Assembly (NCBI GenBank): GCA_016935045.1 | Contig: JAFGRS010000762.1 | Location: forward strand, 1-5,391 | Origin: Lentisphaeria bacterium | GTDB lineage: Bacteria > Verrucomicrobiota > Lentisphaeria > Oligosphaerales > JAFGRS01 | Reading direction: 5' to 3' | DNA length: 5,391 nucleotides | Shown: in pieces, positions 1 through 5,391 of the stretch | How the letters are laid out: each line of letters starts with the position of its first letter | Position numbering within the stretch: the first letter of the stretch is position 1 | Notes under the pieces: generated by a model | Told to the model about the DNA's origin: nothing | Databases searched by the model: none | What the model saw: only the letters and a program-made list of their open reading frames with translations | Made by a program: the position numbers and the translations under genes

Positions 1-703
1 CGCGCGCCCGGGCCCAGACGTCGCCGGCGAAGTGAACGTCCCGCATCCAGGCGAATTCCAGGCTGTTCACCGCCGTGATCCCGCGGCGGAGGACGGTGCC
101 GCGGAGGGTCTCGACCACGGAGCCATTGACCATCCGCAGGTCGATCCCGTTGTAGGCGTTGCAGAGGGTGATCTTGCGGAGCGTCGTGCAGCCGCCGGCG
201 ATGGCGAACGGGTACGGGACGATCGCCTCGGGATCCTGGTCCGGGTAGTAGATGGTGACGCCGACGACCCCCGTCTCTCGGTGCGGCGTGACCTCGATCA
301 GCGGCGGCCCCTCCTCCTGCCCTCGCCCGGCCAGGGCAAGGAGCACCGTACCCGAGATCGGCCCGGCCCTGTCGGACTCCCACCACTCGCCTCGAAGCGT
401 GGTGCCGTAGCCCAGGCGCAGACCCGACCCGAGGCGGTACCGCCCCGCAGGCAGGTAGACAACTCCCCCGTTCACCGCCGCCACGGCATCCAGTGCTCTC
501 TGGATGGCCGGCGCGGCATCCCTCTCCCCCGTCGGGTCCGCGGCGTAGGGTTCCTCCGTCGCCACGGCCGAGGCCACGACCGTTTCCCCCTGACTCACCA
601 CAAAGGTCGGTCCCAGCCGGGGTCCCTCCCCCGCCCAGGACACGGCCCCGAGCCAGGCCACGGCCGGCAGCCATTTCGGGAAACCGGTAGCCGGGACGGT
701 CAT
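1..703 (-). CDS. Secreted right-handed beta-helix protein, pectate-lyase-3 / GH28-related (N-terminal part, cut by left edge)
   Basis: Reading the minus strand from the ATG at 703 gives 234 uninterrupted codons, still open at position 1. Residues 1-24 look like a Sec signal peptide: a single Lys10, a hydrophobic WLPAVAWLGAV stretch and a likely cut after SWA24. Residues 53-105 carry the hallmark of pectate-lyase-3-like beta-helix proteins: DPTGERDAAPAIQRALDAV, then GGVVYLPAGRYRL, then a strand ending TTLRG. Beta-helix-like strands follow (VVGVTIYYPDQ, PYPFAIAGG, LRKITLCNAYNGIDL, ITAVNSLEFAWMRDVHF). From memory, the IYYPDQ...PYPF...NAYNGI...VHF order matches a group of uncharacterised GH28-related proteins in glycan-degrading bacteria. 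The catalytic region would lie beyond the left edge, so lyase versus hydrolase activity and substrate cannot be decided. The start is supported by a strong Shine-Dalgarno site. It is divergent from the sulfatase gene, with which it shares a 244-bp upstream region. Beta-helix fold and export are well supported; enzyme activity is inference. Confidence 0.88.
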   Translation of the reverse strand, partial: MTVPATGFPKWLPAVAWLGAVSWAGEGPRLGPTFVVSQGETVVASAVATEEPYAADPTGERDAAPAIQRALDAVAAVNGGVVYLPAGRYRLGSGLRLGYGTTLRGEWWESDRAGPISGTVLLALAGRGQEEGPPLIEVTPHRETGVVGVTIYYPDQDPEAIVPYPFAIAGGCTTLRKITLCNAYNGIDLRMVNGSVVETLRGTVLRRGITAVNSLEFAWMRDVHFAGDVWARAR

Positions 704-709
704 GACAGA

Positions 710-716
710 CTCCTTA
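710..716 (-). promoter_or_regulatory. Ribosome binding site of the left beta-helix gene
   Basis: On the minus strand the sequence reads TAAGGAG, six bases before the ATG at 703. It is close to the ideal anti-16S match and decides the start. It also supports the minus strand as the coding strand here, against an overlapping open frame on the plus strand. Confidence 0.75.
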
Positions 717-734
717 CGCCGCAACGCGGCGCGG

Positions 735-763
735 TTGCGGGATGCCGCGGCGTGCCCTACTAT
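735..763 (+). promoter_or_regulatory. Candidate sigma-70-like promoter towards the sulfatase gene
   Basis: TTGCGG (735-740) and TACTAT (758-763) are separated by 17 bases, which fits a housekeeping promoter reading right. Transcription would start about 180 bases before the sulfatase ATG, leaving a long leader. Promoter consensus for this lineage is unknown and the match is imperfect, so this is only a candidate. Confidence 0.25.
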
Positions 764-764
764 A
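759..764 (-). promoter_or_regulatory. Candidate -10 element towards the left beta-helix gene
   Basis: On the minus strand this reads TATAGT, one mismatch from the TATAAT consensus, in a GC-rich stretch where such a hexamer is unusual. It lies about 55 bases ahead of the ATG at 703, a sensible leader length. I find no good -35 at the right distance; that position is instead occupied by the palindrome at 784-798. It overlaps the candidate rightward -10. Confidence 0.25.
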
Positions 765-783
765 CCGTTGCAGTGGGCCGGAG

Positions 784-798
784 CGCGGACACTCCGCG
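784..798. promoter_or_regulatory. Short palindrome in the divergent promoter region, possible operator
   Basis: CGCGGA-CAC-TCCGCG is a perfect inverted repeat with 6-bp arms and a 3-bp centre, lying between the two divergent genes. It is about 20 bases from the candidate overlapping -10 elements, where a bound protein could affect both directions. In GC-rich DNA a 6-bp palindrome can arise by chance, so an operator role is speculative. Confidence 0.2.
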
Positions 799-933
799 TT
801 GTCCCATGGTTGCCTGGACCGCCCGAAGCTGCGCGGGCACGGATTCGGGAATACAGAGAATTCCGTGAGGATCCGTACCGGTCGTTTGTGCCGCGACACG
901 GGTGTGATGCCCTGGCGCGGTCCGCGCAGGAAT

Positions 934-938
934 GGGAG
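934..938 (+). promoter_or_regulatory. Ribosome binding site of the sulfatase gene
   Basis: GGGAG lies nine bases before the ATG at 948. It selects this start over in-frame upstream codons reaching back to 702, because the protein from 948 begins directly with a plausible signal peptide. Confidence 0.55.
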
Positions 939-947
939 CAGAACAGC

Positions 948-2468
948 ATGCTGGAATCGAGCACAACCGGCGTGGGATGGGTCCGTGCTTCGCTCTGCCT
1001 CGCCTTGGCGGCGGGGACCGGGTGGAGCGCGGCCGCAACGCCCCGAAAGGGCGGGTCGACGGCCCGGCCGAACGTCATTCTGTGCATGGCGGACGACCTG
1101 GGCTGGGGAGACGTGGGCTACAACGGCAATCCGGTCATCCGCACGCCGCACCTGGACCGTATGGCCGCGGACGGAGTGCGGTTCGACCGTTTCTACGCCG
1201 CCGCGCCGGTGTGCAGCCCGACCCGGGCCAGTTGCCTCACGGGCCGGCATCCGTACCGCACGGGGGTGTTCTTCGCCAACGTGGGCATCCTGCGGCCGGA
1301 GGAGCTGACGCTGGCTGAGGTACTGCGCCAGGAGGGCTACCGAACGGGCTTTTTCGGCAAGTGGCATTTGGGGACCTTCACCGGCACGGAAAGGGACGCC
1401 AACCGCGGGGGAAAAGCGGAACTGGTCAATCCCCCCTCGGAGCATGGCTTCGAGACCTACTTTGCGACCGAATCCAAGGTCCCCACCTGGGACCCCATGA
1501 AGAAACCCGCGGCCTTCGCCAAGCCCGGAGGCCTTCAGCAGGGTTGGCATTGCCTGGGGCCGGAGCAGGCGTGGGAACCCTACGGCACGCATTACTGGAC
1601 GCCGGAAGGCAAGGCCACGGAAAACCTGGACGGGGACGATTCGCGGGTGATCATGGACCGCGCCCTGCCCTTCATCGAGCGCAGCGCGCGGGCGGGCAGT
1701 GCTTTCCTGGCCGTCATCTGGTTCCACGCGCCCCATCTGCCCTGTGTCGCCGGTCCCGAGTATGCGGCCCTGTACAGAGATCAGGAATTCCCCATGCAGC
1801 AGTACGCGGGCTGCATCACAGCCATGGACGAACAGATGGGCCGGCTGCGCTCGACACTGGAGCGGTTGGGCATCGCCGCCAACACAATCGTCACCTTCTG
1901 CAGCGACAACGGACCGGAGGGGAACCAGCGGGCGCCGGGGAGCACGGGCGGCTTCCGGGGCCGCAAGCGGAGCCTGTACGACGGTGGCGTCCGGGTACCC
2001 GGACTGCTCGTCTGGCCCGCCCGTGTCAAGCCTCTGGTCACGGCTGTTCCAGCGGTCACGTCGGACTACCTGCCGACGATCCTCGAGGCGTTGGGAATCG
2101 GCCTGCCGGCGGGCGCCAACAGGCTCGACGGCATCAGCCTCCTTCCGCTTCTCGACGGCGGCAGGGCCGAACGTGCGTCCCCGATCGGCTTCCTGTCCCA
2201 GAATCAGATCGCGTTCAACGGACCACGCTACAAGCTCTATCGGGCAGACACCTCGTCAGCCGTCGAAATCTACGACCTGCCCGAAGACCCGCATGAGAAA
2301 ACGAACCTGGCGGACATGCAGAGCGAGCAGGTCGGCGCCCTGCTGGCGGAATTCCATGCCTGGATGAATTCCTGCAGGAACAGCTTCGAGGGCGGGGAGT
2401 ACGGCACCGCCTCGCTGGAACGTGTCCGCCAGAGTTGGGCCGCGCCGGGCAGGGACGCCAGGCGGTAG
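948..2468 (+). CDS. Secreted sulfatase, arylsulfatase A-like (family S1, formylglycine type)
   Basis: Hydrolyses sulfate esters, probably on a polysaccharide or its oligosaccharides, outside the cytoplasm. The 506-residue product starts with a Sec-type signal (Arg13, then ASLCLALAAGTGWSAAA, likely cut near residue 30). The sulfatase domain begins at PNVILCMADDLGWGD. Residues aligning by motif with the human arylsulfatase A active site are all present: metal ligands Asp49, Asp50, Asp320 and Asn321; Cys89 in CSPTRASCLTG, the signature whose cysteine becomes formylglycine; Arg93; Lys138 and His140 in GKWHLG; His263 in APHLP; Lys340 in RGRKRSLYDGG. The C-terminal part (YKLYR, IYDLPEDPHEKTNLAD) is typical, and the length is normal for the family. 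The Cys form needs a formylglycine-generating enzyme or anaerobic sulfatase maturase encoded elsewhere. The gene is divergent from one beta-helix gene and 702 bases ahead of another. Substrate and S1 subfamily cannot be read from sequence alone. The frame is open back to 702, but those 82 codons look non-coding. Confidence 0.96.
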   Translation: MLESSTTGVGWVRASLCLALAAGTGWSAAATPRKGGSTARPNVILCMADDLGWGDVGYNGNPVIRTPHLDRMAADGVRFDRFYAAAPVCSPTRASCLTGRHPYRTGVFFANVGILRPEELTLAEVLRQEGYRTGFFGKWHLGTFTGTERDANRGGKAELVNPPSEHGFETYFATESKVPTWDPMKKPAAFAKPGGLQQGWHCLGPEQAWEPYGTHYWTPEGKATENLDGDDSRVIMDRALPFIERSARAGSAFLAVIWFHAPHLPCVAGPEYAALYRDQEFPMQQYAGCITAMDEQMGRLRSTLERLGIAANTIVTFCSDNGPEGNQRAPGSTGGFRGRKRSLYDGGVRVPGLLVWPARVKPLVTAVPAVTSDYLPTILEALGIGLPAGANRLDGISLLPLLDGGRAERASPIGFLSQNQIAFNGPRYKLYRADTSSAVEIYDLPEDPHEKTNLADMQSEQVGALLAEFHAWMNSCRNSFEGGEYGTASLERVRQSWAAPGRDARR

Positions 2469-2557
2469 ACTCGGCAACCCCCGCGTCGCGCCGGAGGACC
2501 GGGAACCGGCACGACCGCACGATGCCCCTGGGGAATCCGCACGCCGTCACCGGAACC

Positions 2558-2607
2558 GTCCGGAAAACACACCCACGCCGAAGGACAACCCGCACCGTTT
2601 TCCGGAC
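2558..2607. repeat. Inverted repeat in copy 1 of the 80-bp repeat
   Basis: GTCCGGAAAAC (2558-2568) and GTTTTCCGGAC (2597-2607) are perfect 11-bp inverted arms around a 28-base loop. The stem holds an A/T block flanked by GC, which stands out in this DNA. No T run follows on either side, so an intrinsic terminator is unlikely. A second, adjacent palindrome, GCCGGGGCCCGGC, sits at 2610-2622. Confidence 0.7.
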
Positions 2608-2720
2608 ACGCCGGGGCCCGGCGGGGCGCCGGCCGGGGGCCGGAAAACACACCCACGCCGGAGGACAGCCCACACCGTTTTCCGGAAACGCCGGGGCCCG
2701 TCGGGGCGCCGGCCCAGGGT
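2561..2720. repeat. Imperfect tandem repeat, two copies of 80 bp
   Basis: Copy 1 (2561-2640) and copy 2 (2641-2720) abut exactly with an 80-bp period. They match at 72 of 80 positions; three of the eight differences fall in the last six bases. Both share CGGAAAACACACCCACGCCG at the start, CACCGTTTTCCGG-like sequence in the middle and a GC-rich second half (CCGGGGCCC, then CGGGGCGCCGGCC). A degenerate fragment may precede them near 2487 (GCGCCGGAGGACC), but this is weak. The repeat begins about 90 bases after the sulfatase stop. Function is unknown: it could be a REP-like or MITE-like intergenic element, a protein-binding array or a transcript-stabilising structure. Confidence 0.85.
2640..2685. 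repeat. Inverted repeat in copy 2 of the 80-bp repeat
   Basis: CCGGAAAAC (2640-2648) and GTTTTCCGG (2677-2685) form 9-bp perfect arms around a 28-base loop, the same geometry as in copy 1. The arms are unchanged between copies while the loop has three substitutions, hinting that the arms are the constrained part. The GC palindrome after it (2690-2702) is broken by one base. Confidence 0.7.
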
Positions 2721-3071
2721 GGCAGTGGACGTGTGGTGCCGTGCACCGTCGGCTGCGTTCCTGTCCGCAGCGAGGAAGGGTCGAGCTCGGTGGCAAGGCC
2801 ATGACTCTCGCCGCGCGGCTGCATGACCCGGCGGGAGCCTGGACAGAGGCGATCCTGGCATGCGACGGCAGCGAGGCCTCGGGGCGGATCGACCCGGGGA
2901 TTCAGAAGGTTGGGGACGCGCGGCTCGGTAACGGGGCGGCACCGTGCGGAGCGATCACCGTCCGCCCTCTCGTTCTATCCGACTGGCTGCCGAGACGGTT
3001 GCCTGGCGCGTTGGCCATGGGGGCCTATGTTTCCTGATAGCGCGGCACTCGGCCTGGGAAGATCCCGCAGT

Positions 3072-3117
3072 CTCGCCGGGGGGGCTTCCGGCGACTTCCC
3101 CAAGTCGCGGGGGCGAG
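3072..3117 (+). other. Nested hairpin upstream of the right beta-helix gene
   Basis: The inner stem GCGACTT (3091-3097) / AAGTCGC (3102-3108) closes a CCCC loop with seven perfect pairs. An outer stem CTCGCC (3072-3077) / GGCGAG (3112-3117) encloses it, with G-rich internal sequence that could pair in other ways. It is followed by GGGG and then TTTGTGTT, a poor U-rich tract. It ends 53 bases before the ATG at 3171. It may be a leaky terminator, a structured 5' leader or part of an intergenic repeat; the sequence does not decide. Confidence 0.4.
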
Positions 3118-3160
3118 GGGTTTGTGTTGCCCGCTCTGCCGGTATCGCGGTGCAGTTCTG

Positions 3161-3166
3161 GGGGAG
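3161..3166 (+). promoter_or_regulatory. Probable ribosome binding site of the right beta-helix gene
   Basis: GGGGAG lies four bases before the ATG at 3171, slightly closer than ideal. A rival start, the ATG at 3198 in the same frame, has AGGA (3189-3192) five bases ahead. Both starts keep the signal peptide, so the choice changes only nine residues. Confidence 0.4.
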
Positions 3167-3170
3167 TGCG

Positions 3171-5391
3171 ATGACGAGGGCTCGGTACAGGACGGCAATG
3201 CGGCGCAGGCTTCCGCCGCGGCGGAAGTTGCGGCACTTGGCCGGTCTCGCGTTTGCGGCCTGCGCCTGCCTTGCCGCAATCGACCTGCACGTGGCGCCGA
3301 ATGGCCGCGACACGAATCCGGGAACGCTTGACCGGCCGCTGGCAACGCTGGAGGGGGCCAGGGACGAGGTTCGCAGGCAGAGGGCGGCGGGGCTCGCGCC
3401 GCAGTCTGTCACGGTTGAGGTACACGGGGGCACCTATAGACTCGCGCGAACGCTTCGGTTTGGCCCGCAGGACTCGGGTACGGAGGAGGCCCCGGTGGTG
3501 TACCGCGGAGCGGGGTTCCCCCGGCCGCTGTTGACGGGCGGTCGCCGCGTCACGGGGTGGCGGCCGTACGGGGACGGGGTATATGTGACGGACCTGGGGG
3601 TCGAGGGGCTGAAGGGGGTCCGCTTTCGGCAACTCTACTTCGGGGGCCGGCGGCAGGTCCTCGCCCGCTACCCGAATCCGGATGCCGCCGGTCCGAGCGC
3701 CGGCGGCTGGATGTACGTCGACACGGATCCTCCGCCCGCGGACCTCCTCGAAGCCGCGGGTTCGCGGCGTGTCTTGCGCTTCCGTTCGTCCGACGCGCGC
3801 GCCTGGGCCAACCCGAGCGCCGGGGAGGTCTTCCTCTATCCGCAGCACGAGTGGTGGAACAACATCGTCCCCATCGAGGCCGTCGACCGGGATCGCCGGA
3901 TCCTGACGCTGGCCCGGGACTGCTCCTACGAGATTACGGCCGGAGACCGCTACTTCGTGCAGGGCCCGATGGAGGAACTGGACGCGCCGGGCGAGTGGGC
4001 CCTGGTCCCGGACGGGGATATGCTATTCTTCCGGCCTCCGGGGACCTTCGGAGAGGGTCGATTCGTCGAGGTGCCGTTGCTCGGGGCCCTGGTGGAAATC
4101 GAGGCCGGTGCGGCCCACATCACTTTGCACGGTTTCAGGTTCGAGTGCGCCGGGACCTCCGCCATCGCGATCGGGGACGCGCGTCACTGTCGCGTGGAAG
4201 CCTGCGAGGTCGGCAACACGACGGGCTACCACGGGGCCGCCATCTCCGTCGCAGGGGCCGGCAACGCCGTGATCGGCTGCGACATCCACGACGTGGGCGG
4301 CCATGGGATCACCCTCGCCGGCGGCGACCAGAAGACCCTCACTGCAGCCGCCAACCTGGCCGAAAACAACCACATCACCCGGGTCGGGCTCGATTACCGG
4401 CAGGGCGCCGGCATCGTCGTCAACGGGGTCGGGAATCGCGTGTCCTGCAACACCATCCACCATGTCCCACGCTTCGCCATCCTCTTCGGGGGAAACCATA
4501 ACATAATCGAGCATAATCATTTGCATCATGTCAGCTTGGACACGATGGATACCGGCGCCATCTACGGCGGCTCCTTGAACTGGCTGTCGGCCCACGGCAC
4601 GGTCATCCGCAACAACTTCATTCACGACGTCATCGGCTGCAGCGGCAAGAACGGCGTCTGGCGTTCGCCCTATTACGCCTGGGGGATCTACCTGGACTGG
4701 ACGGCCATGGGCTGTACGGTGACGGGCAACATCGTGACGCGCTGCCCGCGGGGCGGCATCCATCTGCACGACGGCCGGGACAACCGGATCGAGAACAACA
4801 TCGTGGTGGACTGCGGCACGGGCGAGCACGACGCCGGCAGTCAGATCGAGGCCAATGGTTGGGACACGGAGCACCACTTCTGGAAACGCGGCCTGGGCTT
4901 GGGCTGGGTAGCTCAGTACGAGAGCGTGGCCGCTGAACCGTCCTGGCAGCAGGTGCCGAGCTTCCGCGATCCGCGCACCCTGGCTTTGGCCGATGGCCGT
5001 ACCCAGTTCGGCAACACCATCCGCCGCAACATCCTCGTCACCCACGACCCGCGCGCCTGGGTGGTGCGCTTCCGTAACGTGTCCCCCGGCCACAACGTCT
5101 GCGACCACAACCTGATCTGGAACGACGGCCGGCCCCTGCGTACGGGGCTGTTGCGGACCAGGGAGACGCGCGGCCCCAACCTGGCCCCCAACCCGGGATT
5201 CGAGGCCAGCGCCGGGGATGGCACCGCGGTTGACTGGCACTGCCGTCTGACGTCGGCTGCGAGCACCGGCGTCTGCCTCGCGGCAATGGGCCGCAACGGG
5301 GACCGTTCCCTGCGCCTGCAGGCCGTGGCAGCGGCGGAGAACGCCGGCAAACCGGACTGGGAACGCCATGTCGCCGCCAGTTGCCGGTTCA
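3171..5391 (+). CDS. Secreted right-handed parallel beta-helix protein, probable glycan-active enzyme, with C-terminal carbohydrate-binding-like module (cut by right edge)
   Basis: Reading from the ATG at 3171 gives 740 uninterrupted codons, still open at the right edge. Residues 10-37 form an Arg-rich n-region and a hydrophobic core (LAGLAFAACACLAA), an export signal. Residues 38-66 (DLHVAPNGRDTNPGTLDRPLATLEGARDEVR) are the characteristic opening of many bacterial beta-helix glycan enzymes. A beta-sandwich-like insert region follows, then beta-helix coils from about 316 to 650, with repeated N-x-I / H-D-V turns such as GNAVIGCDIHDVGGHGITL, RNNFIHDV and NRIENNIVVDC. The MDTGAIYGG (Asp460) and GIYLDW (Asp509) segments plus GRDN (536-538) recall, from memory, proteins grouped near CAZy GH141. 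From residue 670, NLAPNPGFEAS...VDWH...GDRSLRLQA resembles the start of a CBM4/9-like binding module. Export and fold are well supported; the reaction and substrate are not. It may be co-directional with the sulfatase but, with 702 bases between them, is probably transcribed separately. The start could instead be 3198. Confidence 0.9.
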   Translation, partial: MTRARYRTAMRRRLPPRRKLRHLAGLAFAACACLAAIDLHVAPNGRDTNPGTLDRPLATLEGARDEVRRQRAAGLAPQSVTVEVHGGTYRLARTLRFGPQDSGTEEAPVVYRGAGFPRPLLTGGRRVTGWRPYGDGVYVTDLGVEGLKGVRFRQLYFGGRRQVLARYPNPDAAGPSAGGWMYVDTDPPPADLLEAAGSRRVLRFRSSDARAWANPSAGEVFLYPQHEWWNNIVPIEAVDRDRRILTLARDCSYEITAGDRYFVQGPMEELDAPGEWALVPDGDMLFFRPPGTFGEGRFVEVPLLGALVEIEAGAAHITLHGFRFECAGTSAIAIGDARHCRVEACEVGNTTGYHGAAISVAGAGNAVIGCDIHDVGGHGITLAGGDQKTLTAAANLAENNHITRVGLDYRQGAGIVVNGVGNRVSCNTIHHVPRFAILFGGNHNIIEHNHLHHVSLDTMDTGAIYGGSLNWLSAHGTVIRNNFIHDVIGCSGKNGVWRSPYYAWGIYLDWTAMGCTVTGNIVTRCPRGGIHLHDGRDNRIENNIVVDCGTGEHDAGSQIEANGWDTEHHFWKRGLGLGWVAQYESVAAEPSWQQVPSFRDPRTLALADGRTQFGNTIRRNILVTHDPRAWVVRFRNVSPGHNVCDHNLIWNDGRPLRTGLLRTRETRGPNLAPNPGFEASAGDGTAVDWHCRLTSAASTGVCLAAMGRNGDRSLRLQAVAAAENAGKPDWERHVAASCRF

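Larger units (their letters stand above)
2469..3170. other. Intergenic region of about 700 bases without a credible gene
   Basis: I see no coding sequence here. Open frames exist on both strands, but they run through the repeats, give Arg/Pro/Gly-rich translations and lack domain motifs; this is what GC-rich non-coding DNA produces. The region holds the 80-bp tandem repeat and a nested hairpin close to the next gene. Positions 2720-3070 show nothing I can name: no tRNA, and no promoter better than TTGGCC-N18-TGATAG at 3011-3040, which is weak. No classic terminator with a T run follows the sulfatase stop. Confidence 0.6.

Noticed and set aside
32..868. Long plus-strand open frame of 278 codons over the left gene
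   Set aside because: Its translation is Arg/Pro/Gly-rich without motifs. The minus strand over the same bases gives a signal peptide and clear pectate-lyase-3 motifs behind a strong Shine-Dalgarno site.
702..947. In-frame N-terminal extension of the sulfatase back to an ATG at 702, adding 82 residues
   Set aside because: It would overlap the start of the left beta-helix gene, has no ribosome binding site, no domain, and would bury the signal peptide. The frame is probably open by GC bias alone.
2558..2607. Intrinsic terminator for the sulfatase gene
   Set aside because: The stem has a long 28-base loop and is not followed by a T run on either strand.
2558..2720. CRISPR array
   Set aside because: There are only two units, the 80-bp copies abut with no distinct spacers between short repeats, and no cas gene is present.
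2435..3037. 200-codon plus-strand open frame running through the 80-bp repeats
   Set aside because: It starts inside the sulfatase, encodes repeat-derived Arg/Pro-rich sequence and shows no motif. The repeat arms look like DNA or RNA structure rather than protein repeats.
3255..3269. Lipoprotein signal (lipobox) at Cys31 or Cys33 of the right beta-helix protein
   Set aside because: FAAC and ACAC lack the usual Leu/Val/Ile at -3, and neither fits well. An ordinary Sec signal with cleavage near CLAA is as likely.
3557..4501. 314-codon plus-strand open frame overlapping the right beta-helix gene in another frame
   Set aside because: The product is dominated by Arg, Gly and Pro, the usual shadow of a GC-rich gene. 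The true frame continues uninterrupted through it.
4023..5369. 448-codon open frame on the minus strand opposite the right beta-helix gene
   Set aside because: It is rich in Val/Ala/Asp/Gly with no recognisable domain or ribosome binding site. It mirrors the third-position GC bias of the plus-strand gene, whose frame has clear family motifs.

Overview
The window is GC-rich bacterial DNA, roughly two thirds G+C by eye. It carries three genes for secreted proteins that look directed at carbohydrate. The mix of a formylglycine-type sulfatase with two right-handed parallel beta-helix proteins suggests a polysaccharide degrader, possibly of the PVC group (Planctomycetes, Kiritimatiellota, Verrucomicrobia or Lentisphaerae). 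That placement is inference from gene content and composition; no phylogenetic marker is present.

Layout. Positions 1-703, minus strand: the N-terminal 234 codons of a beta-helix protein of the pectate-lyase-3 / GH28-related type, running off the left edge. Positions 704-947: a divergent intergenic region with candidate promoter elements and a short palindrome. Positions 948-2468, plus strand: a complete 506-residue arylsulfatase-type sulfatase with all expected active-site residues. Positions 2469-3170: a gap of about 700 bases with no credible gene. It contains an imperfect 80-bp tandem repeat (two copies), each copy carrying a CCGGAAAAC/GTTTTCCGG inverted repeat, and a nested hairpin just ahead of the next gene. 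Positions 3171-5391, plus strand: at least 740 codons of a second beta-helix protein with a carbohydrate-binding-like module starting at the C-terminal end of what is visible. It runs off the right edge.

How they may work together (inference): all three have N-terminal export signals. The beta-helix proteins would cleave glycan chains, and the sulfatase would remove sulfate esters that block them, as in known degradation loci for sulfated marine or mucosal polysaccharides. No transporter, sensor, regulator or formylglycine-generating enzyme lies in the window, so substrate and regulation stay open. I see no tRNA, rRNA, CRISPR array or transposase. I do not see a clearly new system. The 80-bp repeat and the candidate catalytic aspartates of the right-hand gene are the points most worth checking.
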